Source of the DNA: Thalassolituus marinus
GTDB lineage: Bacteria > Pseudomonadota > Gammaproteobacteria > Pseudomonadales > Oceanobacteraceae
Length of the DNA: 64,000 bases
Reading direction: 5' to 3'
Assembly (NCBI RefSeq): GCF_020320395.1
Contig: NZ_JAEDAH010000088.1
Span: 1 to 64,000, forward strand
Shown here in pieces: positions 8,636 through 14,889 of this stretch (its first letter is position 1; each line of letters starts with the position of its first letter). Both the position numbers and the translations under genes were made by a program. Under the pieces are notes generated by a model. It ran no database searches. It saw nothing but the letters and a program-made list of their open reading frames with translations, and was not told where the DNA came from.

Positions 8636-10294
8636 TCAGGGGGCGATCTTCTTCTTAAGAGCGCGGGTCAGTGACAGCGGCAGGCTTGGCAGCGAGCGCA
8701 GAACCCACGGCAGTACCTTGCGCTTAACGCCGTTCATCGACTCCGGCACCATGGCTTCAATCAGATGTGGCCCCGGGTGAGACAGTGCGTATTCCAGCGC
8801 CTTATTGAACTCTTCGGCGGTGGATACGCGCACACCATGCACGCCCATCCCCTGCGCCAGCTGGGCAAAGTTCAGCACCGGGCCGTTGAGGTCGAGCTGA
8901 GACTTGGCTTTCGGGCCAACTTCTTCTGCGCCGACGCGTTCCAGTTCGATGTTCAGCACCGAGTAGGACTGGTTGTTGAAGATAATGGAGGTGACGTTCA
9001 GCTGTTCACGCGCCATGGTCCACAGTGCCTGGTTGGTGTACATGGCGGTGCCGTCACCGATCAGAGCCACCACCGGGCGCTCAGGGCAGGCAATCGCTGC
9101 ACCAATGGCGTTGGGCAGACCCTGGCCAATGGCACCACCGGTGAGGGTGATCATGTCGTGGCGCGGGCTACCTGCGGTGAGCGCGTTAAGCATCAGACCA
9201 GAGGTAATGGCTTCGTCAACGATAATGGCGTCTTCCGGCAAATAATGGCCCACGGCCTTGCAGACTTTCGGTGCGGTTAAGCGGCCACGGGGTGCACCCG
9301 GACGCTGAGCCGGCTGTAATTCTGGCTGGGCATTACTGGCTCCCAGCGCGGCAGCCAGTTTTTCCAGGCTGGCGGCGGCATCCTGTTCAGGCGTAGACAG
9401 GGTATGAACCGTACAACCATCCGGAACCAGATAGCTTTGCTTACCCGGATAGGCGAAGAAAGACACCGGTGCTTTACAGTCGACCAGAATCAGGTGCTCG
9501 ATATCCGCCAGCTGTACGCCGGCCAGTTCGGCCAGATAGGCAATACGCTCTACCGGTGGCAGGCCTGCGCCGCGTTCAATCCGGGTCGGGAAGCATTCGC
9601 CGAACAGCTTCACCTTGCTATGAGCAGCGATACGGCCAGCAGCCTGCAGCGACGGTTCACGCAAGCCATGCCCGCCGAGCAGGATGGCGGTTTTCTTACC
9701 CGACTGAATGGCACTGACCACCGCAGCAACAGCACTGTCATCGGCTACCTGTGCGGGGGCCTGCTGTGGCATGGCGCACGGTACACCGCCTTCACCCCAG
9801 GAAACATCCGCAGGCAGAATCAGCGTAGCCACCTGGCCCGGCAGGCCTTTGGCAGTAACGATGGCTTCGACGGCATCCTGGCACAGGGCTTCCGTGCTTT
9901 GCGAGGTGCGCACAAAACCCGGTGATACGTTACGGGCTACGGTTTCGATATCCGATTGCAACTGGGCGTCGTATTTCACATGGTAAGTGGCATGGTCGCC
10001 GACGATATTCACCACCGGCACTTTACCTTTACGGGCATTGTGCAGGTTGGCCAGACCGTTACCCAGGCCACAGCCTAAGTGCAGCAGGGTGGCAGCAGGT
10101 TTGTCCGCCATGCGCGCGTAACCATCGGCGGCACCAGTGGCGACACCTTCAAATAACGCCAGAACTGCGCGCATTTTCGGTTCGCTGTCGAGCGCCGCAA
10201 CAAAATGCATTTCACTGGTACCGGGGTTGGTGAAGCAGACTTCGATGCCAGCATCCACCAGAGTTTTCATCAGAGCTTGTGCGCCGTTTGGCAT
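8636..10294 (-). CDS. ThDP-dependent enzyme of the acetolactate synthase / benzoylformate decarboxylase superfamily
   Basis: Cytosolic ThDP enzyme, 552 residues, normal for the superfamily. The PYR domain starts with LVDAGIEVCFTNPGTSEMHFV; the catalytic Glu that activates ThDP is in ALFEGVATGAADGYARM. The PP domain has the ThDP-binding motif GDGTAMYTNQALW ending in NNQSYSVLNIE (GDG to NN spacing as usual). The N-terminus resembles proteins often named acetolactate synthase large subunit or IlvX-like, but no regulatory small subunit lies near, so a biosynthetic ALS is unlikely. A 2-oxoacid decarboxylase or carboligase in a catabolic route is more plausible. GAGGAG precedes the ATG. It follows the flavoprotein gene by 39 nt in one operon. 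Confidence 0.82.
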   Translation of the reverse strand: MPNGAQALMKTLVDAGIEVCFTNPGTSEMHFVAALDSEPKMRAVLALFEGVATGAADGYARMADKPAATLLHLGCGLGNGLANLHNARKGKVPVVNIVGDHATYHVKYDAQLQSDIETVARNVSPGFVRTSQSTEALCQDAVEAIVTAKGLPGQVATLILPADVSWGEGGVPCAMPQQAPAQVADDSAVAAVVSAIQSGKKTAILLGGHGLREPSLQAAGRIAAHSKVKLFGECFPTRIERGAGLPPVERIAYLAELAGVQLADIEHLILVDCKAPVSFFAYPGKQSYLVPDGCTVHTLSTPEQDAAASLEKLAAALGASNAQPELQPAQRPGAPRGRLTAPKVCKAVGHYLPEDAIIVDEAITSGLMLNALTAGSPRHDMITLTGGAIGQGLPNAIGAAIACPERPVVALIGDGTAMYTNQALWTMAREQLNVTSIIFNNQSYSVLNIELERVGAEEVGPKAKSQLDLNGPVLNFAQLAQGMGVHGVRVSTAEEFNKALEYALSHPGPHLIEAMVPESMNGVKRKVLPWVLRSLPSLPLSLTRALKKKIAP

Positions 10295-10333
10295 TGTTAT
10301 TCTCCTCGCTCAAACATTCGTTGATGCCGTGGC

Positions 10334-11947
10334 TTATTCGCCGGCAATAATGGATTTTGCTGCTGCACGGGCAGTCATAATACAGCCCGGCAAAAATGTA
10401 CCTTCCAGCGAGCGTTTGCCATTACAGCCACCGCCGCCAAAGCCTGCTGCCTCGCCCACACAATACAGCCCTGCAACCGGCTGGTTATTGTGGCCCAGTA
10501 CGCGGCTGCTTAAATCGGTGCGCAAACCACCCAGGCTCTTACGGGTAATTAACTGCATACGAATAGCAATAAATGGTCCGGCACCTTTTTTCTGTAATGG
10601 TGCAGGTTTACAGGTGCGTAAACGGTCTGGCCCCCACTGGCGGGCGTGCAGAATACGGCGAATCTGATCGTCGTTCTCAAGCTTGCTGCCGGCGACAAAG
10701 TTGGCGTCAAACGCATCGGCAGTGGCTTGTAACTGTGCTGCATCAATATCGTGAGAGCAGGTTAACGCGTTCATTTTCTCAGCCAGCTCTTGCAGTGTAT
10801 CGGCGACAATAAAATCGTCGCTTTCACGTGCCATCTGTTTCACCAGGCGGTGGTTGCCGAGCAGCGTTTCCACAACAAAACGCACGAATTGTTTATCGCG
10901 AATACGTTGGTTATGTTCAGCACCGGAAATGGCAAATTCTTTAGCGGCTATACGCCAGTTGAGCAGATGCCAGGTCCAGGGTTTTTCCTGCCTGGCAACG
11001 CGCTGACACAACCAGTGCGTATCGAAACCGGTGACTAATGGCTCTGGCCCGATACGTTTGCCCTTGTGGTCCAGCCACAGCGCCGACTTACATGGAATGG
11101 TGGATAATCCGTGGCCGTCAAAATGCGGATACGGATGAGGGAAACCAGCAGCGTAATTCCACATTTCACCGGCATTAACGATATGGCCACCGAGTTTATC
11201 GGCGACTTCGTGATGCAGTTTGCCGTCGGCAAACGGATGCGCGCCATTGAGCATGGTATCCGGCAGGGCCCGGTGCTTCGGCCAGTTAGCGCGGGTTTGC
11301 TGATGGTTGCCGTTAATACCGCCGGTGGCGACCACTACGGTGGATGCACTGAAACGGACAGTCTCTCCCGTGGCATCGTTCACACCGATGGCGCCGGTGA
11401 CTTTGTCGCCGCTCTGTTCCAGGGCGGTAATACTGTGACGGTGTAGCAGGGTTAAACGGTTATCGCGGTTGGCCGCGTGCATGGCGGCAATCAGGGTGCG
11501 GGTCAGCTCGCGCGAGGTGCCATATACCACGTGGTAACGTGGCACACTGTTGCCTTCGCCGTACATGCCACGCTCGACCCAGTTAACCGCTGGCATAAAC
11601 TTAATGCCTTCGTTTTGCAGCCAGTCGTGTACTTCAGTGCGAGAGTTTTCAACATAGTATCTGGCCCAGGCCAGCGAATGCTCATCGCGGGTATCCAGTT
11701 CGCCAAAGCTGATCCAGTCTTTCAGCGCACGCTCCGGGTTATCGGGAATGCCCATCTTACGTTGCAGCGGCGTACCAACCAGCGCCATACCACCAAACGC
11801 CCACAATGCCAGCCCGCCCAGACGCTCGGGCGTATCGCGGTCGACCAGAGTCACACTCTTACCTGCCCGCAGCAGCTCGACCGCCGTGACAATGCCGGCG
11901 ATACCGCCGCCAATGATCAGGGCATCCGCTTGAATATGCGTAGACAT
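10334..11947 (-). CDS. FAD-binding dehydrogenase (fumarate reductase / 3-ketosteroid dehydrogenase-like flavoprotein)
   Basis: Flavoprotein of 537 residues. The N-terminal Rossmann motif ADALIIGGGIAGIVTAVELLRAGKSVTLVD binds FAD. STVVVATGGINGNH is the second conserved FAD segment, and the C-terminal GLYCVGEAAGFGGGGCNGKRSLEGTFLPGCIMTARAAA closes the FAD site. The layout fits the succinate dehydrogenase/fumarate reductase flavoprotein superfamily, in the subgroup often annotated FAD-binding dehydrogenase. The substrate is unknown. TGAGGA precedes the chosen ATG. It is the first gene of a two-gene operon with the ThDP enzyme, and its upstream side marks the left edge of the accessory island. Confidence 0.82.
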   Translation of the reverse strand: MSTHIQADALIIGGGIAGIVTAVELLRAGKSVTLVDRDTPERLGGLALWAFGGMALVGTPLQRKMGIPDNPERALKDWISFGELDTRDEHSLAWARYYVENSRTEVHDWLQNEGIKFMPAVNWVERGMYGEGNSVPRYHVVYGTSRELTRTLIAAMHAANRDNRLTLLHRHSITALEQSGDKVTGAIGVNDATGETVRFSASTVVVATGGINGNHQQTRANWPKHRALPDTMLNGAHPFADGKLHHEVADKLGGHIVNAGEMWNYAAGFPHPYPHFDGHGLSTIPCKSALWLDHKGKRIGPEPLVTGFDTHWLCQRVARQEKPWTWHLLNWRIAAKEFAISGAEHNQRIRDKQFVRFVVETLLGNHRLVKQMARESDDFIVADTLQELAEKMNALTCSHDIDAAQLQATADAFDANFVAGSKLENDDQIRRILHARQWGPDRLRTCKPAPLQKKGAGPFIAIRMQLITRKSLGGLRTDLSSRVLGHNNQPVAGLYCVGEAAGFGGGGCNGKRSLEGTFLPGCIMTARAAAKSIIAGE

Positions 11948-12041
11948 ACCGAATCCTCAGGGTGCTTATTATTGTTATCGCACAGGATAGGGCAGTGTGC
12001 CGGGCTTTGGCTTGACCGTAAAGGACGGTGGGTTTGACTCT

Positions 12042-12060
12042 GGAGGTCGGGGGGATTTCA
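12042..12060. other. Candidate degenerate left attachment site
   Basis: The 19 bases here share GGGGGGATTT, and an offset GGAG just before it, with the 3' end of ssrA (29573-29588). The place is the junction between the conserved flavoprotein gene and the accessory genes. Ten identical bases in a G-rich context may be chance, so this is a weak candidate for the far end of the island. Confidence 0.2.
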
Positions 12061-12083
12061 AAGAGGTTTAGCATCAGTGGCCG

Positions 12084-12108
12084 GGGGGCTGGTTGAGAAC
12101 CAGTCCCC
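12084..12108. other. Strong hairpin at the island edge
   Basis: An 11-bp stem (GGGG-G-CTGGTT paired with AACCAG-T-CCCC, one G-T pair, loop GAG) lies 36 nt past the stop of the Cys-rich gene on the minus strand. No T-run follows on either strand. It may stabilise the 3' end of the minus-strand transcript. Confidence 0.4.
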
Positions 12109-12143
12109 AGGTGCTTCGGAGAGAGATCTCTCCCACCGTTTTC

Positions 12144-12500
12144 TTAGTAGTTCAGGTTCTTGGTTAGATGCCAGCCATCTCCAAATGGGCATGGATAAAC
12201 CCTTAATAGAACACCGTCCTCGTTGTAAATGATATCTGCTCGGAGCTCAGCTTCAGAGCGACTCTGATAGCTGGCCTTCGCATTTCCGCAACTATCGCAG
12301 CAGTCCTCACATTTATGACTGGGCGTTTGTCTGGTTATGGGAGATAAATGCCAGAGCCCACAGGTGTCGCATTGGTATGGCGTCAACTGTTTATGGTGCG
12401 TCCTTTCTATATGCTGACAAGCCTCAGTAGCCATGAATTCCGATTGAAAGACACTCAAAGGTTGCTTGGTTTCTTTTCCATAGCAGCTGGAACTCTTCAT
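12144..12500 (-). CDS. Cysteine-rich hypothetical protein
   Basis: Unrecognised protein of 118 residues. The start at 12500 is supported by GGAGG eight bases upstream; a longer reading frame adds 20 residues with no ribosome site and overlaps the gene before it. Central motifs TPYQCDTCGLWHLSP and HKCEDCCDSCG supply paired Cys and His residues that could bind one or two zinc ions, followed by a short C-terminal segment with IIYNEDGVLLRVYPCPFGDGWHLT. It lies 13 nt downstream of the DUF1399-like gene in the same direction, so the two form an operon. Function unknown. Confidence 0.6.
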   Translation of the reverse strand: MKSSSCYGKETKQPLSVFQSEFMATEACQHIERTHHKQLTPYQCDTCGLWHLSPITRQTPSHKCEDCCDSCGNAKASYQSRSEAELRADIIYNEDGVLLRVYPCPFGDGWHLTKNLNY

Positions 12501-12513
12501 TGAAATGCCTCCA

Positions 12514-13026
12514 TCACCTACAAGCCCCAGGAACACGACAGGCGCACTCTGAGGGAACATGGCAAGCGTGCTCCGCGCAGCGTGCAGCGCTTAGTGGCGA
12601 CTTGCTTGGGTATAAGCCAAAGTGCTTTTCATAAAGCTCTATGGTTTGATCGAAGGCAGAAACCAGGTTGGCGTAGTCTTCTTTGCCATAAATGCCAAAG
12701 TAGGGGTAATGATCAATAAACCGGCCAAAGAGACTCTGGCAGTCTTCACGATAGGCTTTGGTGTCGAGGATATGGGCGTGCCAGATTTGGTCGACTTGTT
12801 TGCTGGGTACTAATGAAATACCAGGGTACAGCTGTTTCAGGTGCAGGAATCGTCGGTACTCCAGCTCTGCTTTATCCCATTCAACTTCGGTCATTTCCGC
12901 TTCATGGCCAGTGGTGTACTTATGTCGCAAGCGCGAGAAGTCCAGGCATTGGACTGTAGGTGATAATGATTCAGCGGTGAAGTTTCTGGCGGCAGAACTA
13001 AAAGTAGATGTAGTGAGTTTTATCAT
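12514..13026 (-). CDS. GRDP/DUF1399-like protein with Cys-rich tail
   Basis: Protein of 170 residues. The central part (WDKAELEYRRFLHLKQLYPGISLVPSKQVDQIWHAHILDTKAYREDC) has the Trp, Tyr-Arg and HAHILDT pattern of glycine-rich-domain-containing (DUF1399) proteins, a family known mainly from plants and scattered bacteria with no fixed biochemical role. The last 23 residues hold five Cys and two His (RCAEHACHVPSECACRVPGAC region), an unusual tail that could bind metal or form disulfides. AAAGGA precedes the ATG. About 105 nt upstream lies a tandem operator shared with the small gene at 13827. Confidence 0.6.
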   Translation of the reverse strand: MIKLTTSTFSSAARNFTAESLSPTVQCLDFSRLRHKYTTGHEAEMTEVEWDKAELEYRRFLHLKQLYPGISLVPSKQVDQIWHAHILDTKAYREDCQSLFGRFIDHYPYFGIYGKEDYANLVSAFDQTIELYEKHFGLYPSKSPLSAARCAEHACHVPSECACRVPGACR

Positions 13027-13092
13027 GTCTTGTTTCCTTTATTGGTAGTTGGAAGACATGATCAATCTATAAAACTGCTTCTGGTTTCAGAA

Positions 13093-13132
13093 GGGAAGGA
13101 GTTGGGGAAAGTAGCGACCTTTTGGGGAAAGT
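13093..13132 (-). promoter_or_regulatory. Tandem operator upstream of the DUF1399-like gene
   Basis: Read on the minus strand, ACTTTCCCCAA occurs twice, exactly 20 bases apart (two helical turns), followed by TTCCC. The first copy starts 106 nt before the ATG at 13026. A possible -10 (TATAGAT) follows about 20 bases later. The same layout occurs at 13723-13762 in front of another gene, which suggests binding by one dimeric activator or sigma-factor partner. Confidence 0.55.
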
Positions 13133-13142
13133 AATCAAAGAA

Positions 13143-13739
13143 TCACCGGGCGATCTCAAAGAGCTCGTCTTTCAGTTCCTTTAGTTTTCCTTGAACGATT
13201 GTTAATTCTGCTTTGAATTCATCGGGGGCAATGCCTTCGCCTTTACTGATTTTCTCATGGTACTTGCTCGTGAAGGGGCGTAAATGCTCATTGAACTGAT
13301 CGTTAGTCAGTGCGTAGTACCTTCTGCATCTGTGCCCATATTGCTTGCTGATTTCTCGGTTCAGGCTAAAAAGGGCGGCCAGGCTTGATAATGCTGAATT
13401 TACGTCGCCATAAAGGAAGTCTTGCGTGGCTATGCGTGAGTCGAGTTCGACATACATAGACCAGGCGGCATCTCTGTCGGCAGGCGTATGAATGCCATCT
13501 TTCCGATATTCTTCATTGAAAAACTCGAATAATGAGGCAATTCGTTCGTGAGCTCTGGTTTTTCCCTTACTGTACCGGCCTTCATGTTTGTCTAGTTCGT
13601 CCTTGTCTGCACCCGAATAGACCTTCTGTCGGTAATATTCATCAAGGAAACTTCTCATACTTGGAAATTGCTCAAGTACAAGCTTTTCGAGAACGTCAAA
13701 GGTCGTCTTTTTTTTGCTCACAACTTTCCCCAAATACAT
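13143..13739 (-). CDS. Helical hypothetical protein
   Basis: Unrecognised protein of 198 residues, charged and apparently all helical, with no membrane segment or signal peptide. Motifs that can be seen are a basic start (SKKKTTFDVLEKL), EEYRKDGIHTPADRDAAWSMYVELDSRIATQ in the middle, and a C-terminal Lys/Glu-rich helix (ELTIVQGKLKELKDELFEIAR). The start is uncertain: the ATG at 13739 lies inside an operator copy with a weak ribosome site, and an in-frame GTG seven codons later would also fit. Its 5' region shares the operator that faces the small gene at 13827, so it may be controlled by, or linked to, that regulator. Confidence 0.55.
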   Translation of the reverse strand: MYLGKVVSKKKTTFDVLEKLVLEQFPSMRSFLDEYYRQKVYSGADKDELDKHEGRYSKGKTRAHERIASLFEFFNEEYRKDGIHTPADRDAAWSMYVELDSRIATQDFLYGDVNSALSSLAALFSLNREISKQYGHRCRRYYALTNDQFNEHLRPFTSKYHEKISKGEGIAPDEFKAELTIVQGKLKELKDELFEIAR

Positions 13740-13762
13740 GCCACTTTCGCCACTGCTTTCCC
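13723..13762 (+). promoter_or_regulatory. Tandem operator upstream of the 46-residue gene
   Basis: ACTTTCCCCAA is followed exactly 20 bases later by ACTTTCGCCA and then by TTTCCC. The first copy lies 104 nt before the ATG at 13827. Half-sites, spacing and distance to the start codon match the element at 13093-13132. It also overlaps the start of the minus-strand gene 13143-13739. Confidence 0.55.
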
Positions 13763-13826
13763 TATCTCAGTAACTCTAGTCGTCTTAAAGTGTCTGTACT
13801 TTCAAAACGACTTATGAGGAAAAGCA

Positions 13827-13967
13827 ATGGCTAAGAAAATAAAACCTGCCGACAATACTTCGAATATGCAAAATGCTAATAAAGGCACCCCAGGTGTCAA
13901 TAAGCAGTATTCTCAGGTTCACGGTAATCGCGGCAAGCAACTAAACCCTAATCAGAAAAAGGATTAA
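13827..13967 (+). CDS. Small Asn/Lys/Gln-rich hypothetical protein (46 aa)
   Basis: The reading frame is short but well supported: GAGGA lies six bases before the ATG, and a tandem operator sits about 100 nt upstream. The product is hydrophilic and probably disordered, starting MAKKIKPADNTSN, with a middle NKGTPGVNKQYSQVHGNRG and an end LNPNQKKD. It has 8 Asn and 8 Lys in 46 residues and no Cys or Trp. It ends four bases inside the 3' end of the convergent TIR gene. I do not recognise the function. Confidence 0.55.
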   Translation: MAKKIKPADNTSNMQNANKGTPGVNKQYSQVHGNRGKQLNPNQKKD

Positions 13968-14386
13968 GTATTAATCCAGTCGCTAAGGTATTGGAGACTC
14001 CAGCTCCTGATATCATGACTGTTGTATCCTGATGGTACGCCACCGTTACTGTACGGTAAGCGCATCATCAGGATATTTCGTTCTCCTCTAAACTTTCTAA
14101 ACGTGTCCATTTCCCACTGCACCCATAAACTGCTGTGGGTATTGTCACCGATCAATACAACCAGTTTGTCAGAATCCTGTAAGAGTAGCTGGATCTTATC
14201 TTGGACCGGCAGAGACGCAGCGTCGGCTGGACTTCTTCTGTTTATATCACCGTATTCGTTCAATATTGCTTCTTCTAAGGACCTGTCGTTGAAACTTAGA
14301 GGGTGGTTGGAATTTGATCGAATGGAACGAACGTCGTTAACGTAGCGGTCGTCGTCGTGCTTGTAGCTGATGAATACCTTCTTCAT
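13964..14386 (-). CDS. ThsB-like TIR domain protein (DUF1863 / MTH538-type)
   Basis: Protein of 140 residues covering a single TIR-like domain. MKKVFISYKHDDD is the first strand and loop. SFNDRS (31-36) and the region around Lys64 follow the ThsB layout. LVVLIGDNT (75-83) is strand D, and WVQWE (88-92) is the typical end motif. In Thoeris defence ThsB senses phage and makes a cyclic ADP-ribose-type signal that activates the NADase ThsA. No ThsA-like SIR2/SLOG gene is in the window, so it may act alone, use another effector, or be a remnant. Start set at 14386 (GGAAG upstream); a longer TTG start at 14419 is possible. Confidence 0.72.
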   Translation of the reverse strand: MKKVFISYKHDDDRYVNDVRSIRSNSNHPLSFNDRSLEEAILNEYGDINRRSPADAASLPVQDKIQLLLQDSDKLVVLIGDNTHSSLWVQWEMDTFRKFRGERNILMMRLPYSNGGVPSGYNSHDIRSWSLQYLSDWINT

Positions 14387-14700
14387 TTGGTCTTCCTTGT
14401 TGGATGGGCTGTTGTTCAATGAAAGATGGGTGTGAGGGATGGTGTTTTCAAGTAGTTCTTGGCTTGCTCAGTCGATCATGCTTCTTATAGTTATGTACTA
14501 TTGGTTTTTATTCGAATGGTTATTATGGCTATTAGAAGCTCCTGATTTACCTTCGAGTGCAGTTGCGCCTCCCAAATGACAATCAAATTCGAACAGAGCA
14601 CTTAACTCAAATATCAATATTGATGGATGTACTAATATGCACTAAATTGTACTTTTTTGACACTTTTGAAGTTCAATCAATAAGGCATGGTGGAAGGCTG
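14387..14700. other. Intergenic region between the TIR gene and the composite defence operon
   Basis: About 310 bases of AT-rich sequence between divergent genes. It should hold the promoters of both the TIR gene (minus) and the five-gene operon (plus). Apart from the promoter proposed at 14657-14685, I see no gene or clear repeat in it. Confidence 0.5.
14657..14685 (+). promoter_or_regulatory. Candidate sigma-70 promoter of the composite operon
   Basis: A perfect -35 TTGACA lies at 14657-14662, and 17 bases later comes ATAAGG, a poor -10. The predicted transcript would start just before the HTH gene's ribosome site, leaving a very short leader. The weak -10 would fit a promoter that needs help or is repressed. 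Confidence 0.35.
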
Positions 14701-14889
14701 ATGGCGGAAGAAATACTGACAATCAAAGAAGTCGCTGGCTTTCTGAAAGTAAACGAGCGCACCGTCTATCGTCTGGCTTCGGCCAAAAAGATACCTGCTT
14801 TCAAAGTGGGTAATGCCTGGCGTTTCAAGAAACACGATATTGAAACGTGGATTGTCCAACAAACCAAGGAAACCGGGGGCGGAAAATGA
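14701..14889 (+). CDS. Excisionase-family helix-turn-helix protein
   Basis: Small DNA-binding protein of 62 residues with a MerR-like winged HTH of the excisionase/AlpA type: ILTIKEVAGFLKVNERTVYRLASAKKIPAFKVGNAWRFKKHDIETWI covers nearly the whole chain. GGAAGG precedes the ATG. It overlaps the SNF2 helicase gene by four bases (ATGA), so it is the first gene of that operon. That position suggests a regulator of the operon rather than a true excisionase, since no integrase lies near. A target-recruiting role for the helicase is also conceivable. Confidence 0.75.
   Translation: MAEEILTIKEVAGFLKVNERTVYRLASAKKIPAFKVGNAWRFKKHDIETWIVQQTKETGGGK

Noticed and set aside
14701..14889. True phage excisionase at the head of the defence operon
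   Set aside because: No integrase is nearby and the gene overlaps the helicase gene, so a regulatory role in the operon is more likely.
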